Assembly: GCA_937916485.1 (NCBI GenBank)
Contig: CALFSV010000214.1
Coordinates: 1-37,308, forward strand
Direction of reading: 5' to 3'
DNA length: 37,308 nucleotides
DNA from: an uncultured Paracoccaceae bacterium
GTDB taxonomy: Bacteria > Pseudomonadota > Alphaproteobacteria > Rhodobacterales > Rhodobacteraceae
The notes under the pieces: model-generated
Told to the model about the DNA's origin: nothing
What the model saw: only the letters and a program-made list of their open reading frames with translations
The model's database searches: none
Made by a program: the position numbers and the translations under genes
Shown: positions 1-7,654 of the stretch, one piece after another
Position numbering within the stretch: position 1 is the stretch's first letter
How the letters are laid out: each line of letters opens with the position of its first letter

Positions 1-215
1 AACAACCGCATGGACCCCCGGTGCAGGCCATCTTGCCCTTCCCAAATGATATAAAGCGGGTCGAGTTGATCGTATTCATCTTGTTCCCGGCCGCGTTGAT
101 CCAGCTTTACCGCCCAGCCCAGCCTGTCATGAAACTGTCGGGCCCGATCCCGGAACATGCTGTCAGCCAGCCTTGGTCGTTGGTTCAATTCCCTCGCATA
201 AAGATATCGCAGCAC
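1..215 (-). CDS. luxI: Acyl-homoserine-lactone synthase (LuxI family), N-terminal part, cut by window edge
   Basis: Reading the minus strand from a GTG at 215 gives 71 codons plus two bases that run off the left edge. The peptide starts VLRYLYAREL and continues through an R-x3-F-x5-W core (R24, F28, W34), an E/D-rich strand (D46, D49) and R70 in a GSMRL motif. These are the positions conserved in LuxI-family synthases, which make N-acyl-homoserine lactones from S-adenosylmethionine and acyl-ACP. The GTG is chosen because family members begin M-[IL]-R-Y, and an AGAGGA/GGGGGA purine stretch lies just upstream. The gene is 85 bp downstream of, and on the same strand as, the LuxR-type regulator, the usual tandem arrangement in Rhodobacteraceae. 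The acyl specificity cannot be read from this fragment. Confidence 0.9.
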   Translation of the reverse strand, partial: MLRYLYARELNQRPRLADSMFRDRARQFHDRLGWAVKLDQRGREQDEYDQLDPLYIIWEGQDGLHRGSMRL

Positions 216-300
216 CCTGTTCCCCCATCCTCTGTTCAAAGGGGGGTAGGTCTAGTGTGGAGTGGTTAACGGTCTGCGCCTTGGCCCGTCGGTCCGTTAG

Positions 301-1065
301 TCATGGCCTGTCGCGTCCCGGCCAGCCGCCTGTCGCCGCCCGGGCGGCACCGCCCACAACGATCAGCCCTTCGGTCAATGCCCGGGCGACGGCATGGGTC
401 GTATTTGCGGCCCCCAACTTGGAACGGGCGCTCTCGATGTAAGCCCGCAGTGTATGTTCCGAAAGAGAAAGCATTTCGGCCACCTGGTTTCGGCTGTAGC
501 CCATTGCCAGGAATGTGAGGGTGTCAATCTCGCGTGGGGACAAGCTTCTGACCGTTTCCGGTGTGCGTCCCTTTTCAAGTTCCAAAGCCTTGAGATTAAA
601 GTAATGCGCAATCAAGATCAGCTCGCGCTGATGGGCGGTGGTAAAGGCGATCCATTCGGCATCACCGCAATTGTGCGAAACTGTAAACAGTGCGAACTGT
701 CCGCGTGGTCCGTGGATCGGGATGGAAAAGCCTTGGTTGCCGACACCGTGTTCAATGGCATCGCGCCGAAACTCTCGTGCTGCGCGGGTCGACCAGTCAA
801 GCCGCTTCCAGTCGACGGGGTGGTAGCGCTGAAAACATCCGATGATGACAGGATCTATCCTCAGGTAGTCCTGCGCTACGTAGCGGGCTGCCCAGCTTGG
901 ATCGTAGGTGCCGTAGCCATATTGTTCACCGTCCGCCGAAACCCAGTGGTACACTGCGTGATCGACCCGGTAGTGGTCGCGCAGCGCTATGATAAGGGAT
1001 TGGATGTCCTCAAGGCCGCCGGCCTGCTCCAGTCGTACAAGATACCCTTCCAGGTCCAGCGCCAT
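301..1065 (-). CDS. luxR: LuxR-family quorum-sensing transcriptional regulator
   Basis: 254 aa from the ATG at 1065. Residues about 10-165 form an autoinducer-binding domain with the family's aromatic/acidic residues (YHW, TYDPSW, a RIDPV segment, and a GNQGFSIPI strand followed by a GPRGQFAL strand). Residues about 178-235 form a GerE-type helix-turn-helix with LSPRE, SLSEHTLRAYI and SKLGA. It should bind the AHL made by the adjacent LuxI and control transcription. The frame is open further upstream to 1179, but that part does not resemble the family, and the domain starts near MALDLEGYL. The ribosome-binding site is weak (GGAG about 21 nt away), so translation may depend on the overlapping upstream small ORF. 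The last 20 residues are a low-complexity Gly/Ala/Arg tail. Confidence 0.9.
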   Translation of the reverse strand: MALDLEGYLVRLEQAGGLEDIQSLIIALRDHYRVDHAVYHWVSADGEQYGYGTYDPSWAARYVAQDYLRIDPVIIGCFQRYHPVDWKRLDWSTRAAREFRRDAIEHGVGNQGFSIPIHGPRGQFALFTVSHNCGDAEWIAFTTAHQRELILIAHYFNLKALELEKGRTPETVRSLSPREIDTLTFLAMGYSRNQVAEMLSLSEHTLRAYIESARSKLGAANTTHAVARALTEGLIVVGGAARAATGGWPGRDRP

Positions 1066-1225
1066 CTGCAAACACGCCCAAAGGCGCTCCCTCAGTCGGC
1101 AGAGTTGCCTCTGCGATCGCGATCTTTGCGGCCTGGTCCAGATGCTCTGCCAGCAGTGGCAATTCGTTGTGACGCGCAAATGTTCCCAGGTCGTCCAGAA
1201 CGTCGATGATCCATCTATGTTGCAT
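1010..1225 (-). CDS. Small hypothetical protein preceding luxR
   Basis: 71 aa from an ATG at 1225. The N-terminal 40 residues (QHRWIIDVLDDLGTFA..., then LAEHLDQAA) look like an ordinary amphipathic helical protein and resemble short hypothetical proteins I associate with luxR loci in Rhodobacteraceae. That resemblance is from memory, not from a search. The C-terminal third (Gly/Ala/Arg rich) overlaps the first 56 bp of luxR in another frame. It is the first ORF after the promoter region and would be co-transcribed with luxR and luxI. The function is unknown. A tandem overlap of this size suggests translational coupling, or that the annotated end is not conserved. Confidence 0.55.
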   Translation of the reverse strand: MQHRWIIDVLDDLGTFARHNELPLLAEHLDQAAKIAIAEATLPTEGAPLGVFADGAGPGRVSCTTGAGRRP

Positions 1226-1247
1226 GAGAGAGTCTCTGATCAGATTG

Positions 1248-1262
1248 TTAACGAAACATTAA
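1248..1262 (-). promoter_or_regulatory. CtrA-type box (TTAA-N7-TTAA)
   Basis: The + strand reads TTAA-CGAAACA-TTAA, so the minus strand reads TTAA-TGTTTCG-TTAAC. That matches the alphaproteobacterial CtrA consensus TTAA-N7-TTAA(C). It ends 22 bp upstream of the small ORF's ATG, in the only non-coding stretch ahead of the quorum-sensing genes. The match is exact and AT-rich in a GC-rich genome. Binding is inferred, not shown. Confidence 0.5.
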
Positions 1263-1298
1263 TTCTTACTCTACCACAGGGTGAGTTAATGAAGAATT
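1261..1298. promoter_or_regulatory. Imperfect inverted repeat in the luxR-locus upstream region
   Basis: AATTCTT at 1261-1267 is repeated inverted as AAGAATT at 1292-1298. Inner blocks ACTC-TACC and GGTGAGT form a second, imperfect dyad around a four-base ACAG centre. It abuts the CtrA-type box. It could be an operator for a dimeric regulator. No regulator can be named from sequence. Confidence 0.3.
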
Positions 1299-1308
1299 GG
1301 CGCTTTCG

Positions 1309-1328
1309 CCCCCGCTGGAAATGGGGGG
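1309..1328 (-). terminator. Weak GC hairpin downstream of the TIGR02186 gene
   Basis: CCCCC at 1309-1313 pairs with GGGGG within 1323-1328 across a short loop. It lies about 40 nt beyond the stop codon of the minus-strand gene ending at 1369. No run of U follows on that strand, so as an intrinsic terminator it is only a possibility. Confidence 0.25.
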
Positions 1329-1368
1329 AGCCCGTTTCGTCAGGCCATTGAGACTAAAGAATAGGCGC

Positions 1369-2124
1369 TTAGCGGCGAAAGGCTGCGAATCCTGCCGATG
1401 CCGCCCAGCCGGCTGCAATCGCCAGCAGCAGTGACAGGCCCCCGTAAATCGCAGGCTGTTCCCGGGACAGGTTAAAGAGCCACCGTTCGACCCCGACCTT
1501 CTGGACCGCGATCACTGTGTCATAGCGATCGACGATCGCCCCTTCCCGCGTCAGGAAGATCCGGGTCGCATAGTTCCCCTCGACCAGATTGGCAGGCAAT
1601 GAGATCGAGGTGCGAAAAAGCGTCTCTTCGTCAAAGTCGATGGCGCCTTCGGCGACCTTGTAAAGGTCGTCATTGGATCTGATCCGAATAAGGGCCTCGG
1701 TGTAGTCGGCTGTGTTGTCGACATCTGCGCCGATCGACCGAATGGCGCGGTTAAGGGTGACAGAGTGGCGCAGGTTCTCAGTCTCGCTCAACACCTCGCT
1801 CAAGGGGGCGGAACTGGCGACAGCGTAAAAGGACGGGGCGGCATCAACCTCGACCGAGCTCGTGTTAACCCAGATGCCGAACCGCCGTTCCTTGTGGCGG
1901 ACAATGACCGGGGTTCGCGGGCCAGAGATGGTGATGACCACGCCAAGAGGGGGCAAGGGGGCGCTGGCAACGGTCCTTTTGACGGCGCCGAAGATAAGAA
2001 TGTCAGAACCATCGAATGATGCTGTGATGGCGACCTCATCCTGGCTTAGCCCCATCACGATTTCTTCGGCCACTGCCGATGAACCCAGCGCAACGAAAAC
2101 CCATAGCAAGAGCCATCTTGTCAT
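1369..2124 (-). CDS. TIGR02186 family membrane-anchored protein
   Basis: 251 aa with an N-terminal signal peptide (hydrophobic residues 3-18, then AVAEE), a large extracytoplasmic region, and one C-terminal transmembrane helix (about residues 226-248, ending in AFRR). It matches my recollection of the proteobacterial family TIGR02186, which has no known activity and is regularly encoded beside TSUP-type exporters. Its ATG overlaps the exporter's stop codon by 4 nt (ATGA at 2121-2124), so the two are translationally coupled. An accessory role in sulfur-anion export is suggested only by this linkage. Confidence 0.75.
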   Translation of the reverse strand: MTRWLLLWVFVALGSSAVAEEIVMGLSQDEVAITASFDGSDILIFGAVKRTVASAPLPPLGVVITISGPRTPVIVRHKERRFGIWVNTSSVEVDAAPSFYAVASSAPLSEVLSETENLRHSVTLNRAIRSIGADVDNTADYTEALIRIRSNDDLYKVAEGAIDFDEETLFRTSISLPANLVEGNYATRIFLTREGAIVDRYDTVIAVQKVGVERWLFNLSREQPAIYGGLSLLLAIAAGWAASAGFAAFRR

Positions 2125-3041
2125 ACCGCCCCCCCGACCCGTTCAAGGGAGTAAAGCTCGGTCGGGCGCAAAAGCAGATCAAACGCAAGTTGCCCGCAGA
2201 CCGCCAGAACCAGGACCGCCAGAAGGATGCGCAATTGTTCGGCCTTCATCATGGTGCCGACACGGGCGCCGACCTGGGCCCCGATAACGCCGCCGATGAT
2301 AAGCAAAAGGGCAAGGACCATATCCACCGTGTAGTTCGTGGTCGCATGCAACATCGTCGTAAAGGCAGTCACAAAGATGATCTGGAAAAGGGATGTCCCG
2401 ATGACAACCTTGGTCGGCATGCCCAACAGATAGATCATGGCAGGAACCATGATGAAGCCGCCACCGACCCCCATGATCGCGGCAAGAACGCCGACCAGCA
2501 GACCGACCAGCAATGGCGGAATGACCGAGATATAAAGGCCGGACACCCGGAATTTCATCTTGAAAGGCAGGTTGTGGACCCAGTTGTGCTTGCGCCGGAC
2601 AGGCGCGCCACCGCTGCGACGCGACCTTTGCAGGGCGCGCAGGCTCTCGACCAGCATCAGCCCGCCGACCGTCCCCAGAAAGACGACGTAGCAAAGCTTG
2701 ACCAGCAGATCGACCTGGCCCTGGGCCTTGAGTATGTTGAAGACGACCACCCCAAGGGCCGACCCGATCAGGCCGCCGATCAGCAGGACCACCCCCATCG
2801 GAATGTCCACGGTCCTGCGCCTTAGGTGCGACAACAGGGCGGAAAATGACGAGGCTACAATCTGGTTGGCCGAGGTCGCCACGGCAACTGCTGGCGGAAT
2901 ACCGGCCATGAATAGCAGCGGGGTGATCAGAAACCCGCCCCCGACGCCGAACATCCCCGACAGCATGCCAACAAGCCCGCCAAGCCCCAAAAGGAGGAAC
3001 GCGTTGACCGAAACCTCGGCAATGGGAAGGTAAAGCTGCAT
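2121..3041 (-). CDS. TSUP-family (TauE/SafE) sulfite or organosulfur exporter
   Basis: 306 aa, very hydrophobic, with about eight predicted membrane helices in two homologous halves. The duplicated signature GVGGGF appears near residue 37 (GVGGGFLITPLLFMAG) and again near residue 192 (GVGGGFIMVPAMI), diagnostic of the TSUP/DUF81 superfamily. Characterised members export sulfite, sulfoacetate or related anions. The substrate here is not determined. A basic cytoplasmic loop (RRSGGAPVRRKH) separates the halves. It is the first gene of a two-gene operon with the TIGR02186 protein. A 16-bp palindrome lies 15 bp upstream of the ATG. No strong ribosome-binding site is seen. Confidence 0.85.
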   Translation of the reverse strand: MQLYLPIAEVSVNAFLLLGLGGLVGMLSGMFGVGGGFLITPLLFMAGIPPAVAVATSANQIVASSFSALLSHLRRRTVDIPMGVVLLIGGLIGSALGVVVFNILKAQGQVDLLVKLCYVVFLGTVGGLMLVESLRALQRSRRSGGAPVRRKHNWVHNLPFKMKFRVSGLYISVIPPLLVGLLVGVLAAIMGVGGGFIMVPAMIYLLGMPTKVVIGTSLFQIIFVTAFTTMLHATTNYTVDMVLALLLIIGGVIGAQVGARVGTMMKAEQLRILLAVLVLAVCGQLAFDLLLRPTELYSLERVGGAV

Positions 3042-3055
3042 CGATGCATCTGTCC

Positions 3056-3071
3056 GGGTAGGAACCTACCC
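3056..3071. promoter_or_regulatory. Perfect inverted repeat upstream of the TSUP exporter
   Basis: GGGTAGG-AA-CCTACCC, a perfect 7+7 dyad with a 2-bp centre, ends 15 bp before the exporter's ATG (3041). The size and position fit an operator for a small dimeric repressor. The G/C-run-plus-TA layout recalls operators of the CsoR/CstR type, but this is only a resemblance. Confidence 0.35.
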
Positions 3072-3123
3072 CTTGAAAGCACCCTTGGCTGAGGAATTCT
3101 ACCCCTCTGGCCTGCCAGTCACG

Positions 3124-3939
3124 CTATTTCGTTGACGCCAGCCCGCGCAGTGTTGCCCGCAGGACCTTTTCCAGCTTTGCAGCGCCGATCGGTGCCATGG
3201 CTTTGGTATGCTCGTGGCTGATCGCCTCATCGCTCATCCCGGCGGCCATGTTCGTGATCGTCGAAATGGCTGCTGCCTTTAGACCAAGAAAGCGGGCAAG
3301 GATGACCTCGGGGACCGTCGACATGCCGACCGCGTCTGCCCCGAGCATGTGGATGGCCCGGATCTCGGCCGGTGTTTCGAAGGACGGTCCCGAATACCAG
3401 GCATAGACCCCGTCATACATCTCAGTGCCCGTCGCCTCTGCAGCCGCGCGCAGCCGCGCCCGCAAGTCAGGATCGTAGGCGTCCTTCATCGGGACAAATC
3501 GGGCATCCGACGGCTCACCGATTAGGGGGTTGAGGCCGGAAAAATTGATATGATCGCTCAGGCTCATGATCGAGCCTGTGGGCATGTCCATCCGCATGGA
3601 GCCTGCCGCATTGGTCGCGATCACCGTATCGCCGCCCATCCCCTTGAGAACCTCAAGCGGCAGGCGCATCGCGGCAGAGTTGCCCTGTTCATAATAATGC
3701 GCCCGTCCGCCAAAGACGGCGACGCGAACACCTTCCAGCATTCCGACGACTAGGTTGGGGTTGTGCCCTGACACCCCGGCATGTGGAAATCCGGGCAGAT
3801 CCGTGTAGGGGATGGCGATCCCATCGACCGTATCGGCCAGATGACCGAGCCCCGACCCAAGGATCAGGCCCAGCTTTACAGGCTCTGCCCCGGCCTTACC
3901 CCGGATCAGGGCAACAAGGTCCTCAGCGTTCTTTGACAT
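3124..3939 (-). CDS. punA: Purine nucleoside phosphorylase
   Basis: 271 aa from the ATG at 3939, chosen for its AGGAGG site and because the family starts here. An upstream in-frame start at 3981 is rejected. It catalyses phosphorolysis of (deoxy)inosine/guanosine to base and (deoxy)ribose-1-phosphate. Visible motifs of the trimeric PNP family are GSGLG (28-32, phosphate), GGRAHYYE (77-84), TNAAGS (109-114), SGPSFETPAE (183-192), GMSTVPE (205-211) and ITNMAAG with Asn230, the base-binding Asn typical of 6-oxopurine enzymes. It overlaps the preceding permease gene by 17 bp and ends the nucleoside uptake operon, so imported nucleosides are cleaved directly. Confidence 0.93.
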   Translation of the reverse strand: MSKNAEDLVALIRGKAGAEPVKLGLILGSGLGHLADTVDGIAIPYTDLPGFPHAGVSGHNPNLVVGMLEGVRVAVFGGRAHYYEQGNSAAMRLPLEVLKGMGGDTVIATNAAGSMRMDMPTGSIMSLSDHINFSGLNPLIGEPSDARFVPMKDAYDPDLRARLRAAAEATGTEMYDGVYAWYSGPSFETPAEIRAIHMLGADAVGMSTVPEVILARFLGLKAAAISTITNMAAGMSDEAISHEHTKAMAPIGAAKLEKVLRATLRGLASTK

Positions 3940-4891
3940 AGGGCTCGCCTCCTGCGCGCGGCGGAATCGCTTTGCCGACAAAGCCCGCCAGGATGATGAC
4001 GGTCAGGATATAGGGTAGGGCATCGAGAAGCTGGATCTGGATGCGGAAACCGATGACGGCCTCGATCAGGTCCGACCGCAGGGCGATGGCCTGTAGAAAG
4101 CCAAACAGCAGACAGGCGGTCAGGGCATACCAAGGTCGCCACTTGGCGAAAATCAACGCCGCAAGGGCGATGTAGCCGCGACCTGCCGTCATGTCTTTCA
4201 CAAACCCGGCCTGAAGACCCGTGGAGAGGTAGGCCCCCGCGATCCCGCACAGGACCCCGCAGATCCCCACGGCGGCAAAGCGCAGACCCACGACCGATAT
4301 CCCGGCGGTGTCTACAGCTGCCGGATTCTCACCCACAGCCCGCAGGCGCAGGCCAAACCGGGTCCGGAAAAGCACCCACCAGGTGAGAGGGACGACCAGA
4401 AGCGACACGTAGACCAGGATCGTATGACCCGAAATCAGCTCTGCATAAATTGGGCCAAGGATGGGCACGCCCGAAAGGCTTTCGGCGAAGGGCAGGGTGA
4501 TCGGATTGAACCGCGCCGCCCCTTGCAGGCTGGGGGTGCGCCCGCCCTGTGCGAACCAGGCCTGCGCCACAAGGACAGTGAGGCCCGAGGCCAGAAAGTT
4601 AAGGGCCACGCCCGAGATCAGCTGATTGCCCCGAAAGGTGATCGAGGCCAGCCCGTGTATGGCCGAAAACAGAAGCGAGGCGGCAATGCCCGCCACCAGA
4701 CCGATCCAGACGTTGCCGGTCATGGCGGCGACGGCGGCAGCGGTAAAGGCGGCAGCCAGCATCTTGCCCTCAAGCCCGATGTCAAAAATGCCCGCCCGTT
4801 CCGAAAACAGTCCGGCAAGGCAAGCCAGCAGAAGCGGGGTCGACAGGCGGACAGTGGCGTCAAGAACCTGCAGGAGTGTCAGAAGATCCAT
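3923..4891 (-). CDS. Nucleoside ABC transporter permease, second subunit
   Basis: 322 aa from the ATG at 4891 (GGAG seven bases upstream; four bases after the previous stop). It is an integral membrane protein of the BPD_transp_2 family with about nine helices. The FSERAGIFDIGLEGKML segment near the N terminus and the GLRLRAVGENPAAVDTAGI coupling-helix region near residue 210 are typical of permeases that work with BMP-type binding proteins. It pairs with the permease encoded just upstream to form the channel of a purine nucleoside importer. Frame extension to 5014 overlaps that gene and is rejected. The end overlaps punA by 17 bp. Confidence 0.9.
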   Translation of the reverse strand: MDLLTLLQVLDATVRLSTPLLLACLAGLFSERAGIFDIGLEGKMLAAAFTAAAVAAMTGNVWIGLVAGIAASLLFSAIHGLASITFRGNQLISGVALNFLASGLTVLVAQAWFAQGGRTPSLQGAARFNPITLPFAESLSGVPILGPIYAELISGHTILVYVSLLVVPLTWWVLFRTRFGLRLRAVGENPAAVDTAGISVVGLRFAAVGICGVLCGIAGAYLSTGLQAGFVKDMTAGRGYIALAALIFAKWRPWYALTACLLFGFLQAIALRSDLIEAVIGFRIQIQLLDALPYILTVIILAGFVGKAIPPRAGGEPYVKER

Positions 4892-4895
4892 GGCC

Positions 4896-6020
4896 CTACT
4901 CCGCCGCCGTGGGTTTTGTTGTCGGTTTGGCCGAGGACCGGTTGAACGCGAGGAAGACCTTTTCCAGCGGCATACGGACCATGTTGTCCAGCGCACCGGT
5001 AAACATGATGACAAGGGCCTGGATGACCAGCACGATCTGGACCGGGATGCTTGTGTCCTGACTCAGGATTGCGCCGCCCTGATAGAGCACGCCGAACAAA
5101 AGCGCCGCCAGAAAGATGCCCAAGGGATGCGACCGGCCCATCAAGGCCACGGCAATCCCGATAAAGCCGGCACCCTCTGTCGCGTTCAAAACCAATCTCT
5201 CAGCCTCGCCCATGACGTTGTTCAGGGCCATCATACCGGCCAACGCGCCCGAGATGGACATGGAGATCAGAATGATCTTCGTCGGGCTGATCCCGGCATA
5301 TTTTGCCGCACTTTCCGAATGTCCAAAGGCGCGGATCTCGTAGCCAAGCCGTGTCTTCCAGATCAGCGCCCAAACGGCGAAACAGGCCAGAATGGCAATG
5401 ATGAAACTGACGTTTGCCGGCGCCCCGCGCGAGAATGAAATGCCAAGCGGGGCCAGCATCTCTGCAAAATTGGGCAGGTGGGTCGGTTCGGGAAACTTGC
5501 CCGTTGCAGGCTCCATAGAACCGACGGGTTTCAGCACGCTGACCAGAAGATAGTTCAGCAGGGCCGCGGCGATGAAGTTGAACATGATGGTCGTGATGAC
5601 GATGTGGCTGCCCCGCTTGGCCTGAAGCCATGCCGGGATCAGCGCCCAGAACGCTCCAAACGCAGCAGAGGCGACGATGGCCCCAAGGATGGCCAGCGAC
5701 CAATGCGGCCAGGGCAGGTAAAGACAGCACAGTGCCACCCCCAGCCCGCCCAGGGTCGCCTGCCCTTCGCCACCGATATTGAACATCCGGGCATGAAAGG
5801 CGACTGACACGGCCAGACCGGTAAAGATGAAGTTGGTCGCATAATAAAGCGTGTAGCCCCATGCGTATTTTGAACCCATCGCGCCGTCGATCATGATGGT
5901 CAGGGCGGTGATCGGGTTTTCCCCGATTGCCAGGATCACCAGTCCCGACAGCACTGCCGCCAGGATCAGCGAGATGAGCGGGATCAGGACCACGTCGGCC
6001 CATTGCGGCATCTTTTGCAT
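4896..6020 (-). CDS. Nucleoside ABC transporter permease, first subunit
   Basis: 374 aa, BPD_transp_2 family, with about nine hydrophobic helices starting at residue 9. Characteristic pieces are HARMFNIGGEGQATLG (near 76) and the cytoplasmic loop GYEIRAFGHSESAAKYAGI (near 225), which contacts the ATPase. Its ATG shares one base with the ATPase stop codon (TAATG at 6018-6022). The C-terminal 20 residues are hydrophilic (RSSAKPTTKPTAAE). Being longer than the second permease and lying directly after the ATPase is the standard order for BMP-family nucleoside systems. Confidence 0.9.
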   Translation of the reverse strand: MQKMPQWADVVLIPLISLILAAVLSGLVILAIGENPITALTIMIDGAMGSKYAWGYTLYYATNFIFTGLAVSVAFHARMFNIGGEGQATLGGLGVALCCLYLPWPHWSLAILGAIVASAAFGAFWALIPAWLQAKRGSHIVITTIMFNFIAAALLNYLLVSVLKPVGSMEPATGKFPEPTHLPNFAEMLAPLGISFSRGAPANVSFIIAILACFAVWALIWKTRLGYEIRAFGHSESAAKYAGISPTKIILISMSISGALAGMMALNNVMGEAERLVLNATEGAGFIGIAVALMGRSHPLGIFLAALLFGVLYQGGAILSQDTSIPVQIVLVIQALVIMFTGALDNMVRMPLEKVFLAFNRSSAKPTTKPTAAE

Positions 6021-7573
6021 TACGCAGCCTCCCCCGTCATGCCGGCCATCAGAAGGCCGAGTTCCTTGGCATCGGTTTCACCGGGCAGTCGTTCGCCCAT
6101 GATCTGACCGTCGAACATGACGGCAATCCGGTCGGACAAAGACAGGATCTCGTCCAACTCGACCGAGACCAGGAGGATCGCCTTGCCCTGATCGCGCAGG
6201 GCAACGATCTGCTGGTGGATGAATTCGATGGCCCCGATGTCGACGCCGCGGGTCGGCTGGCCGATCAGCAGAAGATCGGGGTTCCGCTCAATCTCGCGGG
6301 CCAGGACGATCTTTTGCTGGTTGCCACCGGAAAAGTTCTTGGCGCTTAGCTTGGGGTCGGGTGGACGCACGTCAAAGCGGCCCATCTTGGCCGCGGCGGC
6401 CTCGCGGATGGCGGCGTTGTCCATGAACAGGCGGGATTTTTGGTACTCCGGCTCGTGATGATAGCCGAAGATGGCGTTCTCCCAGGCCATGTAGTCCATG
6501 ATCAGACCCTCGCGCTGGCGGTCCTCTGGCACGTGGGCGATGCCGCGATGGCGGCGGCTTTGACCGTCCGAATGTTTGCCGGTGAGGTCAATCAGTTCGC
6601 CGTTCAGGAGGATGGTGCCGCTGGCTTTTTCGTAGCCACCCAGCACTTCCAGCAGTTCGGACTGGCCATTGCCAGCGACACCGGCGATTCCGAGGATCTC
6701 ACCGGCCCGGACGTCAAAGCTGATCCCCTTTAGGCGACGCACACCCTTGTCATCGGTCACCTTGAGATCGCGGACCTCAAGAACGTTGGCCCCCGGCGTT
6801 GCGGGCTTTTTGTCGACGCGCAACAGGACCTTCCGACCGACCATCAACTCAGCGAGTTCAGGTGGAGAGGTTTCGGCTGTCTTGACCGTCGCAGTCATCT
6901 CACCGCGGCGCATGACGCTGACGGTTTCGGTGATTTCCATGATCTCGCGCAGCTTGTGGGTGATCAGGATGATCGTCTTGCCCTCGTCCTTCAGTCGCCC
7001 AAGAATGCGGAACAGCTGATCGGCCTCGGCGGGGGTCAGGACGCCGGTCGGCTCGTCCAGGATCAGGATGTCGGCCTTGCGATACAGGGCCTTGAGGATC
7101 TCGACCCGCTGCTGCATGCCCACGCCGATATCTTCGATCAGGGCATCGGGGTCCACGTTCAGTTCGTACTCTTCGGCCAGCGATTTCAACTCGCGGCGGG
7201 CACGGGCAAGGGATGGGCGCAACAGGCCCGAATCCTCGGCCCCAAGCACGACGTTCTCTAGAACGGTGAAGTTTTCGACCAGTTTGAAGTGCTGGAACAC
7301 CATGCCGATACCGGCGGCGATGGCCGCCTGGCTGTCGGGGATCAGGGTCTTGGTCCCGTTGATGAAAATTTCGCCAGCGTCGGCCTTGTAGAACCCGTAA
7401 AGGATGCTCATCAGGGTCGACTTGCCTGCACCATTCTCGCCGATGATGCCGTGGATCGTGCCAGGCATCACGCGGATCGAGATATCCTTGTTGGCCTGAA
7501 CCGCGCCAAAGGCCTTTGAGATTCCGCGAAGCTCGATCGCGGGGTGTGCTGTACCGGATGCGGGAGAGGTCAT
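6020..7573 (-). CDS. Nucleoside ABC transporter ATP-binding protein (duplicated NBD)
   Basis: 517 aa with two ABC domains fused in tandem. NBD1 has Walker A GENGAGKST (45-53), a Q-loop at about 92-98, a signature replaced by VGMQQR (151-156), Walker B ILDEPT (171-176) and H-loop His205. NBD2 has a degenerate Walker A (GVAGNGQSE, 298-306), a good signature FSGGNQQ (414-420) and an atypical Walker B LIGQPTRG (436-443) without the usual Asp-Glu. This asymmetry is normal for the sugar/nucleoside (RbsA-like) class, where only one composite site hydrolyses ATP. It energises the two permeases encoded next. A strong hairpin lies between it and the upstream binding-protein gene. Confidence 0.92.
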   Translation of the reverse strand: MTSPASGTAHPAIELRGISKAFGAVQANKDISIRVMPGTIHGIIGENGAGKSTLMSILYGFYKADAGEIFINGTKTLIPDSQAAIAAGIGMVFQHFKLVENFTVLENVVLGAEDSGLLRPSLARARRELKSLAEEYELNVDPDALIEDIGVGMQQRVEILKALYRKADILILDEPTGVLTPAEADQLFRILGRLKDEGKTIILITHKLREIMEITETVSVMRRGEMTATVKTAETSPPELAELMVGRKVLLRVDKKPATPGANVLEVRDLKVTDDKGVRRLKGISFDVRAGEILGIAGVAGNGQSELLEVLGGYEKASGTILLNGELIDLTGKHSDGQSRRHRGIAHVPEDRQREGLIMDYMAWENAIFGYHHEPEYQKSRLFMDNAAIREAAAAKMGRFDVRPPDPKLSAKNFSGGNQQKIVLAREIERNPDLLLIGQPTRGVDIGAIEFIHQQIVALRDQGKAILLVSVELDEILSLSDRIAVMFDGQIMGERLPGETDAKELGLLMAGMTGEAA

Positions 7574-7597
7574 CTGTGCCCTGCCTCATGTTTTGGA

Positions 7598-7632
7598 AAA
7601 GGGCCGCGCCACGATGCGTGACGCGGCCCTTT
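7598..7632 (-). terminator. Intercistronic hairpin between binding-protein and ATPase genes
   Basis: AAAGGGCCGCG at 7598-7608 pairs perfectly with 7622-7632. After one C-A mismatch, CAC/GTG continues the stem to a GATGC loop. On the minus-strand transcript it is followed by UUUUCCAAAA. It sits 22 nt after the binding-protein stop and 25 nt before the ATPase start. It fits a partial terminator or 3'-end stabiliser that gives excess binding protein over the membrane complex. Confidence 0.75.
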
Positions 7633-7654
7633 CATTGCTTGCGTGGCGGCTGAC

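Noticed and set aside
4424..5438. Overlapping + strand frames opposite the two permease genes
   Set aside because: Both permeases are strongly supported on the minus strand, and the antisense peptides are low-complexity basic sequences.
6020..7573. A defective ATPase because NBD2 lacks standard Walker motifs
   Set aside because: Degenerate NBD2 with a QPTRG Walker B is normal in this class of nucleoside/sugar transporter ATPases.
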